Below, one piece after another: positions 7,338 to 14,798 of a DNA stretch of 17,814 nt; position 1 is the stretch's first letter, and each line of letters opens with the position of its first letter. Below the pieces are notes generated by a model that saw only the letters and a program-made list of their open reading frames with translations, had not been told where the DNA came from and ran no database searches. The DNA comes from Bacteroidota bacterium (GTDB lineage Bacteria > Bacteroidota > Ignavibacteria > Kryptoniales > JAKASW01). Both the position numbers and the translations under genes were made by a program. The stretch covers positions 1 through 17,814 of the forward strand of contig JAJYJD010000041.1 of the NCBI GenBank assembly GCA_021789755.1, read 5' to 3'.

Positions 7338-9026
7338 ATGAACGAAGAGCAGAACAAACCGGTAAAGCGTTACGTATTTGACGATATAAGTTCGGAGTAC
7401 TATGCCGAGTATGAAGAGCCTCAGGTTGTTCGCCCCGAAAAGGAGATTCCCAGGCAATCGGTGTCGACCCCTCCTCCCGAGCCGCAAAGGACATTTGCAC
7501 CCAAAAAGGAGGGACCGCGGTTCAGCATCATCGATACTTTCTATTTCAAGCCTGAGGAGCAGGCTCCCGCGGAGCCAAGGGCTGAGTTTCATTCGATTCT
7601 GCACAAGCTCCTTGAACTTGTCCAAGAAGTGCTCTTCGCAAACACTACCGTCGTTTTTTGGGTGAACAGGGAAAGGCAGTTGCTCGCGATCGCCGACAAG
7701 ATGACCAAGTCGAACACGTTCACGCGGGAGTTACGCCTCCCTATCGGCAACGACGTTGTCAGCCGAATAGCATCGAGCGGAAAGCCTGAAATAATTTCCG
7801 AGATCAATCCGGCTGCGGAGATCGACGTCGTCCCTTACTATGAATCGCCGACCGGCGTCAAAAGTCTTATCGGTGTGCCGATATTTTATAGGGATGAAGT
7901 TATTGCTGTTCTTGTCGCGGATAGCCTGACGGACGAAGGTTTCGGAAGGGAGACTGTCCCGCTGCTCGGCAACTTCACCAGGTTATTCTCGGCCATCCTT
8001 AGAGCCATCACAGACAAGTACGATTTGGCCGTGATAAAAAATGCGTTCAATTCCCTGAAGTGGCTTGGAAACGAACTGACCACAAAGTCGGACGTGAGCT
8101 CAGTATTGACTGCAATCGCGACTGCGGTTTCGGACACGGTCGATGCAGAGTTCGTGAGTCTGGTCTCTCAAAGCGAGGCGCATGCGTGGTCGGTGGCAAG
8201 AATTGTGAAACGTTCCGGAGCCGAGTATGTAGAAGAGGGCTGTAAGGTAAGCCTCAGCGATACTCTTGCGGGCAAGGCGGTAAGGGAAAACAGGCCTCTT
8301 TATATGGAAGATCTTTCTCGTGTTGAAGAACACAGGTTCAACCAGAGTGAGCCGTTGGGAAAGGGGTCCTTTGTCGCGATACCGATATCGGGATTGAGCA
8401 CTTGCTTCGGAGTGATCACTGTGGAGAGTCTCACGCCGGGTAAATTTTCCTCACTGGAAGTCGACGGTATGAAGCAGCTGGTCAATCTCGGAGCCTACGC
8501 CGCTGAGGTCAGTCAGGCCAATCAGCTCCTGGACAAGTTTGTGGTTTTTGACAGAACGACCGGTACCCTTAACAAGAGATTCTTTGTCGAAAGACTTGAG
8601 GAAGAGATCGGCAGGGTGAACGATCTGGGAATCAAGAGCGCGTTGGTTCTGATGGGCCTGGACAGAGTCGACGACATCAGGAACAGGTTTTCCGTCGAGG
8701 GAGTCGATTACATTCTGACGGATGTCGCAGAGACGGTCCGTGGATGGCTTAAGCCCTACGACGCGATCGGTAAGGTCTCCGCTCACTCTTTCGGCATTAT
8801 CCTGGAAGGATTCTCTCAGCATGAGGCACTGGCCTGGGGCGAGAAGTTCCGCAAGAATCTCGCCACAAAGGTTTATCCAATTGGCTCAAGAAACTATATG
8901 GCGACGATTAGTGTTGCAGTTTTGAATATAGATAGCAAGAACGATCCCTCCGAGCTTGTGATTACTGCACAGAAAGTTCTTCAGCGGGCTCACACGAGCG
9001 GGGGCAATGTCGTGAAGATTTTATAA
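7338..9026 (+). CDS. GAF-GAF protein with a degenerate GGDEF domain
   Basis: This 562-residue cytosolic signalling protein has no membrane segments. Residues 1-80 are charged and proline-rich, probably disordered. The first GAF domain spans about 83-222 (VPYYESPTGVKSLIGVPIFYRDEVIAVLVADS) and the second about 235-395. A GGDEF-like domain begins at FDRTTGTLNKRFF (about 404-416) and runs to the end. The domain is catalytically degenerate: the GGDEF signature reads SAHSF (481-485), the first metal-binding aspartate is replaced (MGLD, Gly440), and the allosteric RxxD site reads KPYD (472-475). It should therefore not make cyclic di-GMP; it may bind a nucleotide or act as a structural module. A zinc-ribbon gene follows 16 bases downstream and the primary sigma factor after that. 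The start has no Shine-Dalgarno sequence and is preceded by CCTCCTTA. Confidence 0.85.
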   Translation: MNEEQNKPVKRYVFDDISSEYYAEYEEPQVVRPEKEIPRQSVSTPPPEPQRTFAPKKEGPRFSIIDTFYFKPEEQAPAEPRAEFHSILHKLLELVQEVLFANTTVVFWVNRERQLLAIADKMTKSNTFTRELRLPIGNDVVSRIASSGKPEIISEINPAAEIDVVPYYESPTGVKSLIGVPIFYRDEVIAVLVADSLTDEGFGRETVPLLGNFTRLFSAILRAITDKYDLAVIKNAFNSLKWLGNELTTKSDVSSVLTAIATAVSDTVDAEFVSLVSQSEAHAWSVARIVKRSGAEYVEEGCKVSLSDTLAGKAVRENRPLYMEDLSRVEEHRFNQSEPLGKGSFVAIPISGLSTCFGVITVESLTPGKFSSLEVDGMKQLVNLGAYAAEVSQANQLLDKFVVFDRTTGTLNKRFFVERLEEEIGRVNDLGIKSALVLMGLDRVDDIRNRFSVEGVDYILTDVAETVRGWLKPYDAIGKVSAHSFGIILEGFSQHEALAWGEKFRKNLATKVYPIGSRNYMATISVAVLNIDSKNDPSELVITAQKVLQRAHTSGGNVVKIL

Positions 9027-9042
9027 TGAAGGAGAAAATATA

Positions 9043-9240
9043 ATGGCTAAGACAACGAGTTTTGCGGAGAAGGCCGCCAAGGCTTTGGCGGGGAAAAAGG
9101 GCTCAGAATGCCCGAAATGCGGGGAGATTATGCAGAGCGTCCTCGTTATCTCCGCGGAGAAGACTGAAAAAGCAAGCTATAAGTACAATCAACATTTTGT
9201 GAAAGTTTGTAAGTGCAACGAGAAGGAAGTGTACGCTTGA
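9043..9240 (+). CDS. Small zinc-ribbon-like protein of unknown function
   Basis: This 65-residue protein has a lysine-rich helical N-terminus (AEKAAKALAGKKG) and a probable treble-clef or ribbon with CPKCGEIM (23-30) and a second pair near the C-terminus, CKC (57-59). Four cysteines in a C-x2-C ... C-x-C arrangement suggest one bound metal ion, although the C-x-C spacing is not the classic zinc-ribbon spacing. A clear ribosome site, GAAGGAG, lies 8 bases before the ATG. The gene sits 16 bases after the GAF/GGDEF gene and is likely co-transcribed with it. I do not recognise a named family; nucleic-acid binding or a ribosome or polymerase accessory role is only a guess from size and charge. Confidence 0.75.
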   Translation: MAKTTSFAEKAAKALAGKKGSECPKCGEIMQSVLVISAEKTEKASYKYNQHFVKVCKCNEKEVYA

Positions 9241-9249
9241 TTTCTCTCT

Positions 9250-9371
9250 CGCTCCCTTGACGGGCGGATGCACCATTCCAGAACGGTTGCGGTCCAACCC
9301 CTGGAGTGTAGCAGTGCCACCAGGATCATCGTCGCCATGCCACCTTTTGCCCGTTGCTTTGGCAGGGAGCG
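9250..9371. other. Nested inverted-repeat element, possible structured RNA between zinc-ribbon and rpoD genes
   Basis: This 122-base element is bounded by an 8-base perfect inverted repeat, CGCTCCCT (9250-9257) with AGGGAGCG (9364-9371). Nested inside is ACGGGC (9260-9265) with GCCCGT (9349-9354). Further in, GGATG (9266-9270) can pair with CATGCC (9336-9341, one bulge). CATTCCAG (9274-9281) pairs with CTGGAGTG (9301-9308, one G-U), and GGTT (9285-9288) pairs with AACC (9296-9299). The whole folds as one long arm. It could be a leader element of the rpoD transcript, a separate small RNA, or the relic of a small inverted-repeat element. It lacks the conserved loop of SRP RNA and does not resemble tRNA, 6S or tmRNA. 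No U-tract follows it. Confidence 0.35.
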
Positions 9372-9482
9372 GGAAAGACGATTTAAGTGTTGTGATTACT
9401 GAACTATTTGAACTTGGCAATGGCATTACGTTCGGCTTGAGTCCGGGTAAGAAGAGTTTTTGCCAATAAAAGAGGTAATTAA

Positions 9483-10340
9483 ATGATTAAAGTCGGTAAG
9501 CAATATCCTTCGCGTGAGAACCAGACGATCGACAAATACCTCCAGGAAATAGGTAAGGTCGATCTGCTGACTCCCGAGGAGGAGATTGAGCTGGCGATCA
9601 AAGTCCGGGAGAATGACCAGAAGTCTCTCGAGAAATTAATCAAGGCAAACCTGAGATTTGTTGTCAGTGTAGCGAAGCAATACCAGAATCAGGGACTTTC
9701 GTTAGGTGATTTGATAAATGAAGGTAATCTTGGATTGATAAAAGCTGCGAAACGTTTTGACCCGACACGCGGATTCAAGTTCATTTCATATGCGGTGTGG
9801 TGGATTCGGCAGTCGATACTGCAGGCTCTTGCTGAACAATCGAGGATCGTTCGTCTCCCGCTTAACCGCGTGGGGGCCCTCAACAAGATCGGGAAGAAAT
9901 TCAGTGAGCTGGAGCAGGAGTTCGAGCGGGAACCGAGCCCTTCGGAAATCGCTGAACAGCTTGACATGAGTTTGTACGAGGTCGATAAGACCCTGCAAAT
10001 TTCCGGAAGACATCTCTCCGTGGACCAGCCGTTCGTTCAGGGCGAAGACAATAAGCTCCTGGATGTCATGGCCGATGATAATCAGCTGCCGCCGGACTAC
10101 ACTCTGATGAAGGAGTCATTACGTACCGAGGTGGAGCGGGCATTGAAATCCTTGACCGACAGGGAAGCCGAGGTCATAAGACTCTACTTCGGAATTGAAC
10201 GCGAGCATCCCCTTACGCTCGAGGAAATCGGCGAGAAATTCAACCTGACTCGTGAGAGGGTAAGGCAGATCAAGGAGAAAGCGATACGCCGGCTTCGCCA
10301 CGCCACGAGAAGCAAGGCGCTTCGAGCTTACCTGGGTTGA
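9483..10340 (+). CDS. rpoD: Primary (group 1-like) sigma-70 factor RpoD/SigA, short form
   Basis: This sigma factor directs RNA polymerase to housekeeping promoters. At 285 residues it is the short form typical of Bacteroidota and Chlorobi-type bacteria, without region 1.1 or a long non-conserved insertion. Region 1.2 is near 14-47 (IDKYLQEIGKVDLLTPEEE). Region 2 is at 52-125, with the core-binding and -10-recognition helix RGFKFISYAVWWIRQSI. Region 3 is at 128-205. Region 4 is at 215-283, with the -35-reading helix-turn-helix LTLEEIGEKFNLTRERVRQIKEKAIRRLR. A ribosome site, AGAGG, lies 8 bases before the ATG. The gene is preceded by the 122-base inverted-repeat element and ends in a strong terminator. 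Base use looks like that of its neighbours. A closely related group 2 sigma factor cannot be excluded. Confidence 0.93.
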   Translation: MIKVGKQYPSRENQTIDKYLQEIGKVDLLTPEEEIELAIKVRENDQKSLEKLIKANLRFVVSVAKQYQNQGLSLGDLINEGNLGLIKAAKRFDPTRGFKFISYAVWWIRQSILQALAEQSRIVRLPLNRVGALNKIGKKFSELEQEFEREPSPSEIAEQLDMSLYEVDKTLQISGRHLSVDQPFVQGEDNKLLDVMADDNQLPPDYTLMKESLRTEVERALKSLTDREAEVIRLYFGIEREHPLTLEEIGEKFNLTRERVRQIKEKAIRRLRHATRSKALRAYLG

Positions 10341-10360
10341 TCCGACAGGCTTCTTTTGAC

Positions 10361-10390
10361 AGGCATCCCGCCGACGGGATGCCTTTTTTG
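10361..10390 (+). terminator. Intrinsic terminator after rpoD
   Basis: A perfect 9-base stem GGCATCCCG (10362-10370) and CGGGATGCC (10375-10383), with loop CCGA, is followed at once by TTTTTT (10384-10389). A10361-T10384 can extend the stem to 10 pairs. It starts 20 bases after the sigma-factor stop and separates it from the histidine kinase gene. Confidence 0.95.
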
Positions 10391-10496
10391 TTTGAAAACT
10401 ATCCTCTCGATATTAACTTTTTTTACCAGTTAGAGAAAGACGTCCACGACTAAGCGCTCTTTTCAGGAAATAGGAGTTCTTATCCTTGAGGACTCC

Positions 10497-13400
10497 ATGG
10501 ATCTCCGGGACCAATTCATCCGGGTCCTGGAGGGTTCAAAGTTGGGGTTTATCGTCGAAGCGTTTCCAAGTTCTGTGGGTCTCAACAGGAAACTGAATTC
10601 AAGGAAATACGACGCTCTTGTAATAGACTACGACCTTGCCGTGGGCGATCCGGCATCAATTGCAAAAACCGCGAAGGAGATCGACCCATTCCTGCCGGTG
10701 ATAATGGTTTCCAGGGATTTTACGGATGCTATCTACTGGGACACCCTGCAGATGGGAGCCGATGCCTACTTGCCGGTCACCTCAGTATCCATGAAAATGT
10801 TCCCGCGAGTTTTGTTGGAGCGGATCAAGAACTTCTCCTTCGTCAGGGAGGCAACTGATTCCAGGCAGCAATCGATTCTCAAGTCTTATCAGATAGAAAT
10901 CCTCGCCTCAATCGTACGGAAGATGGTCGAGACAAACGACCTGAAGTCCGTCATGCAGGAGATGGCCGAGCAGGTCGTAAAAAAACTCGATATGAAAGTC
11001 GTGAGCCTGCAGAGATTTTTCCCGAGGCAGCGCGGGTTTGCAGTGTACGGCATTTATCCCCAGGGAAAACTGGTCAAGTTTGCGCAGATGTTCTTCGGAA
11101 TCTCGCTGGATAGGTTTGTCTTTCCTTTCGATCCCGAAAATTGCATCGTCGACCAGTATACTCTGGAGAAGAAACCGTGGGTCGGAAACGACTTCGCAGA
11201 CGTTTTCGGCACCACCATGCCCTCGCAGGCCGCGAGGATGATCCAGAAGTTCGCAGGCGTCCGATCGATATACAACGCGCCATTCTACAGTAAAGACCAG
11301 CTGCTCGGCGGAATAGTCGTCGGCAACGTCAGAAAGAGCTTCACCGACGAGGAGCTGGAGGCCTTCGAAGCCATCGTGCACACAAGTTCGCTGCTGTTCG
11401 AGTACAATGAGAGTGTCAAAGCTCAAATTATCCAGAACCATAAGCTCCAGGCCATCCACGAAATCAGCTCGCAGCTGCATGAGTACCTTGAACCGGAAAA
11501 AATCTTCGACATAATTCACGAGAAGCTGGATACGATCGTCCCTGCCGATGTAGTCCGGCTTTTCATCTTCGACGAGGGTAAAAGTTTGCTTGTCGAGAGG
11601 AAAACAACGGTTCGCAGGGGGAAACGCCCCGATTTCATGGTACAAGAGATCCCGTTGGGCAGGGGGTTGCTCGGAAGAGCGGCCCGGGAAGGCAATTCGA
11701 TACTCGAGAACAACGCCCATCTCAACCCCAACTCGATCTACTCGGCGGGACGCCCCGACCTTGAACATCTACTGGCTGTTCCGATCACTCATCACGGTGA
11801 ACTTCTCGGCATGATCGCGATGACAAGAGTTAAAGACGAGCCTTTCTCTGAGACCGACAGGGAAGCACTTGAGATATTCACCTCTCAATTCGGGATAGCA
11901 TTCCACAATTCGAGGCTTTACGGGAATCTTCAACGAAGCGAAAACCTGTACCGGCTCGTTCTGGAAAATGTCAACGACCCCGTAGTCTTCATCGGGACCG
12001 AGGGAAACCTCCTTTTCGTCAATCCGAAGTTCGAAGAACTTACCGGGTATGCCGAAGATGAGGCATTGGGCAGGGGCTTCGATTTCCTTATTCACCCGGA
12101 CGACCTGCAACTTGTCACGAACTACTACAAAGCCAGAATGAGCGGCAAGCCCGTACCGAGCAGGTATGAATTCCGTTTTGTGAGGAAATCCGGAGAAGTA
12201 AGGACCGTCGATTATAACGTTACCGTAATTTCGGAAGGGGGAAGAATTACGGGCCTCCTTGGCGTAGCCAGGGACGTGACTGACGACAAAACGGCACGCG
12301 AAAACCTCGAGACCAAGACTCAGCAGCTCCAGCAGTTGCTCGACATCAATGTCCTGCTCATGCACGGAAGAAATTTCAACGAGCTGCTCGACAGACTGAT
12401 TGCCTCGGCGCGCGAAGCCGTGCCGCATGCTGATGCCGGAATCGTCCTGGTTTACGATCGTCCCTCCAAAGAACTGAGACTCAGCGCCTCGGTCGGCTAT
12501 CCGATAGAACTGCGGAAACTGCTCTTCTTTCACCCTGATGACGGATGGATCAGGCGAGTATTTGGCGACGGGACCTCACTTATAGTGGAAGATGCCGAGC
12601 CTCATACTATGCCGAAGGCAATGTCTGGACTCCCCCCTGAGTACAGAATAAAATCCTGCATGGCCGCGCCATTGATGGTCGACAACGAAGTCCTCGGAAT
12701 AATTTCGCTGGAGAGTTTCAGCAGGTCAAAGGCATTCGGAAACGAACAGCTCCAATTTCTGGAAGCCGTTGCACACCAGGCTGCTCTCGCGCTTAAGAAA
12801 GACCAGATGAACAGCGAGATTAAGGAGTCCGAATCGCGTTATCGCACGATCACGGAATCCAGCAGCGATCTGATCGTTATCTCGGATGACGAAGGGGTCA
12901 TAGAGTTTTGCAATGACAAATTCCTCGAGACATTCAGGGCGAGATCGGTCTCTACAAGGGGCAAAATGCTGGTGGACTTTTTTGACGAGAGCTCTTCCGA
13001 GGTGGCCGCGGAGATAATTAAGGCCGCCAATCCCGAGAAAAAGCACCGGCTGACGACCAGGATCGAGGGCGTCCAGCACCATTTCGATGTCATATCAAGC
13101 AGGATAAAGACTGAAGCAGGACTACCGAGGCAGATCCTATTCCTGAATGACGTATCTGACGTCGTGCGAACCGGCGACTGGATGGAAAGAGCATACGAAG
13201 TCGGTCTGAAAAGAACCGGAGTCGAGCTGGCTGAGAGCTACACGGATCTCCTCTTCGACGTATTCAATACAGAGCTCGTATATTTGGGAGATTACGACGA
13301 AGCGCAAGACTCGAGCCTCGCACAGGCAGCAAAGGTGGGGAGCAGGTATCTGCACACGGTCGGAATCCGGGGCGTCAAGGATCTTCTGCGGAACGACCCG

Positions 13401-14798
13401 CGAGACGCGGCGCGAGTCGACGAGATTTTCAGAAACGTCAACGGATGGCAGTCATATTACGCGACGTCGATCGAGGTAAGTGGGAAATGCGTCGGGGTGA
13501 TAGTCTTGGCGAGTGAACGCATTATCAACGTGGGGCGCGCCCAAAACAGTATCCTGCAGCTGATCAAGCAAAGGCTCGCCTTCGAGTACGAACGTCAGGT
13601 GAGCGAATCCGAGACCAGAAAGCTGGAGGAGCAACTGAGGCATTCTCAAAAAATGGAAAGCCTCGGGACTCTTGCAGGAGGAGTGGCACACGACTTCAAC
13701 AATATACTGGGAGCAATATTGGGATACGCCAGCCTTCTGAAGCTGGAACTGAAGAATAATGAGAAGGTTGCCAGGTACCTGGACACGATTGAGAAGTCGG
13801 CGAGCAGAGCAGCTGAGTTGACGAAGCAACTTCTCGGTTTCGCGCGGGGCGGCAAGACGGCAGTTATGAGCGTTGACTTCAATAAAATTTGCAGGGAGAC
13901 GGTCGAACTGACCCGGAAGATGATTGAAAAGAATGTGGATGTTTCACTGGAACTGTACCCTGACTTGCCTGCCGTGGAGGGTGACGAATCCCAACTGTCC
14001 CAGGTCATGATGAACCTCGCGATCAACGCCCGTGACGCAATGCCCCGAGGTGGAAAACTGAGAATATCGACATCTGTCCTGAAGGATGGACAAATGCGTG
14101 AATCGATCGCGAATCCCGATAAGAGGGAATATGTGGTTGTCGAAGTAGCCGATGATGGAGAGGGTATCTCAAAGGAGAATCGACCGAAAATTTTTGAACC
14201 CTTCTATACCACGAAACCGAAGGGGAAAGGGACCGGACTGGGGTTATCGATGGTTTATGGTATCGTGAAAAACCATGGCGGCGATATCGAAGTGGAGAGC
14301 GAGCTGGGTAAAGGAACAACATTCAGAATCTTTCTCCCGGCATCATCCCATAAGTCCGTCACGGGCAGTCGCCATCGTGAGGGCAATGTGGAGAGAGTTG
14401 TCGCGGACAAAACGTGTCTCGTAGTGGACGACGAACTTGAGATTCGAGATATGCTTATCGATTCCCTCACGCGTTTCGGTTTCTCAGTAATAGCTGCAGA
14501 CAGCGGGGAGACGGCCGTGGAACTGCTGAAGAGTGACAGGCGAATCGATGTCGTAATATTAGATATGATTATGCCGGGGCTGGACGGGAGGGAGACATAT
14601 TTCGAAATGCGGAAGGTCCGTCCAGAACTCCCTGTATTTGTGTCCACCGGTTACAGCTCGGAGGGGAGAGTCCAGGACATATTGAACAACGGGGGAATCG
14701 GAGTGTTGCATAAACCATTCACGTTGGAAGAGCTTCGTGTCCAGTTGGTCGATCGGTTTCGGGAGATCACCGTAAAGGTTGATGAGAAGCAGAACTGA
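10497..14798 (+). CDS. Multi-sensor hybrid histidine kinase (REC-GAF-GAF-PAS-GAF-PAS-GAF-HisKA-HATPase-REC)
   Basis: This 1433-residue soluble hybrid sensor kinase has no membrane segment. Domains in order: a receiver-like domain (about 1-115; candidate Asp44 in LVIDYDL; the usual Lys-Pro is absent, GADAYLPVTS); GAF (135-305); GAF (317-480); PAS (482-605); GAF (613-768); PAS (779-888); a fourth GAF-like region (896-1030); HisKA with His1065 in GGVAHDFNN; HATPase with N-box Asn1173/Asn1177, G1 DDGEG (1219-1223) and GKGTGLGLS (1243-1251); and a complete receiver (about 1300-1420) with DDE, phospho-acceptor Asp1356 in VILDMIMPG, a Ser/Thr in FVSTGY and the KPF lysine. ATG 10497 has GAGG five bases upstream, but in-frame codons from 10473 (GVLILEDS) encode the missing first receiver strand, so the true start may lie upstream. 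Input signals are unknown; GAF and PAS domains suggest small ligands or redox. No partner regulator gene is adjacent. Confidence 0.92.
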   Translation: MDLRDQFIRVLEGSKLGFIVEAFPSSVGLNRKLNSRKYDALVIDYDLAVGDPASIAKTAKEIDPFLPVIMVSRDFTDAIYWDTLQMGADAYLPVTSVSMKMFPRVLLERIKNFSFVREATDSRQQSILKSYQIEILASIVRKMVETNDLKSVMQEMAEQVVKKLDMKVVSLQRFFPRQRGFAVYGIYPQGKLVKFAQMFFGISLDRFVFPFDPENCIVDQYTLEKKPWVGNDFADVFGTTMPSQAARMIQKFAGVRSIYNAPFYSKDQLLGGIVVGNVRKSFTDEELEAFEAIVHTSSLLFEYNESVKAQIIQNHKLQAIHEISSQLHEYLEPEKIFDIIHEKLDTIVPADVVRLFIFDEGKSLLVERKTTVRRGKRPDFMVQEIPLGRGLLGRAAREGNSILENNAHLNPNSIYSAGRPDLEHLLAVPITHHGELLGMIAMTRVKDEPFSETDREALEIFTSQFGIAFHNSRLYGNLQRSENLYRLVLENVNDPVVFIGTEGNLLFVNPKFEELTGYAEDEALGRGFDFLIHPDDLQLVTNYYKARMSGKPVPSRYEFRFVRKSGEVRTVDYNVTVISEGGRITGLLGVARDVTDDKTARENLETKTQQLQQLLDINVLLMHGRNFNELLDRLIASAREAVPHADAGIVLVYDRPSKELRLSASVGYPIELRKLLFFHPDDGWIRRVFGDGTSLIVEDAEPHTMPKAMSGLPPEYRIKSCMAAPLMVDNEVLGIISLESFSRSKAFGNEQLQFLEAVAHQAALALKKDQMNSEIKESESRYRTITESSSDLIVISDDEGVIEFCNDKFLETFRARSVSTRGKMLVDFFDESSSEVAAEIIKAANPEKKHRLTTRIEGVQHHFDVISSRIKTEAGLPRQILFLNDVSDVVRTGDWMERAYEVGLKRTGVELAESYTDLLFDVFNTELVYLGDYDEAQDSSLAQAAKVGSRYLHTVGIRGVKDLLRNDPRDAARVDEIFRNVNGWQSYYATSIEVSGKCVGVIVLASERIINVGRAQNSILQLIKQRLAFEYERQVSESETRKLEEQLRHSQKMESLGTLAGGVAHDFNNILGAILGYASLLKLELKNNEKVARYLDTIEKSASRAAELTKQLLGFARGGKTAVMSVDFNKICRETVELTRKMIEKNVDVSLELYPDLPAVEGDESQLSQVMMNLAINARDAMPRGGKLRISTSVLKDGQMRESIANPDKREYVVVEVADDGEGISKENRPKIFEPFYTTKPKGKGTGLGLSMVYGIVKNHGGDIEVESELGKGTTFRIFLPASSHKSVTGSRHREGNVERVVADKTCLVVDDELEIRDMLIDSLTRFGFSVIAADSGETAVELLKSDRRIDVVILDMIMPGLDGRETYFEMRKVRPELPVFVSTGYSSEGRVQDILNNGGIGVLHKPFTLEELRVQLVDRFREITVKVDEKQN

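Noticed and set aside
9250..9371. The inverted-repeat element as SRP (4.5S), 6S RNA or a tRNA
   Set aside because: It lacks the GGAA-capped conserved SRP loop, the 6S central bubble layout and tRNA T-loop/acceptor features; only an unassigned structured element is supported.
10908..11768. 286-codon open frame on the minus strand inside the hybrid kinase gene
   Set aside because: It lies wholly opposite a well-supported kinase reading frame with recognisable GAF domains; its translation has no family motif and is the usual antisense shadow of a codon-biased gene.
11769..12533. 254-codon open frame on the minus strand inside the hybrid kinase gene
   Set aside because: It is antisense to the PAS/GAF part of the kinase, with no recognisable domain and no ribosome site.
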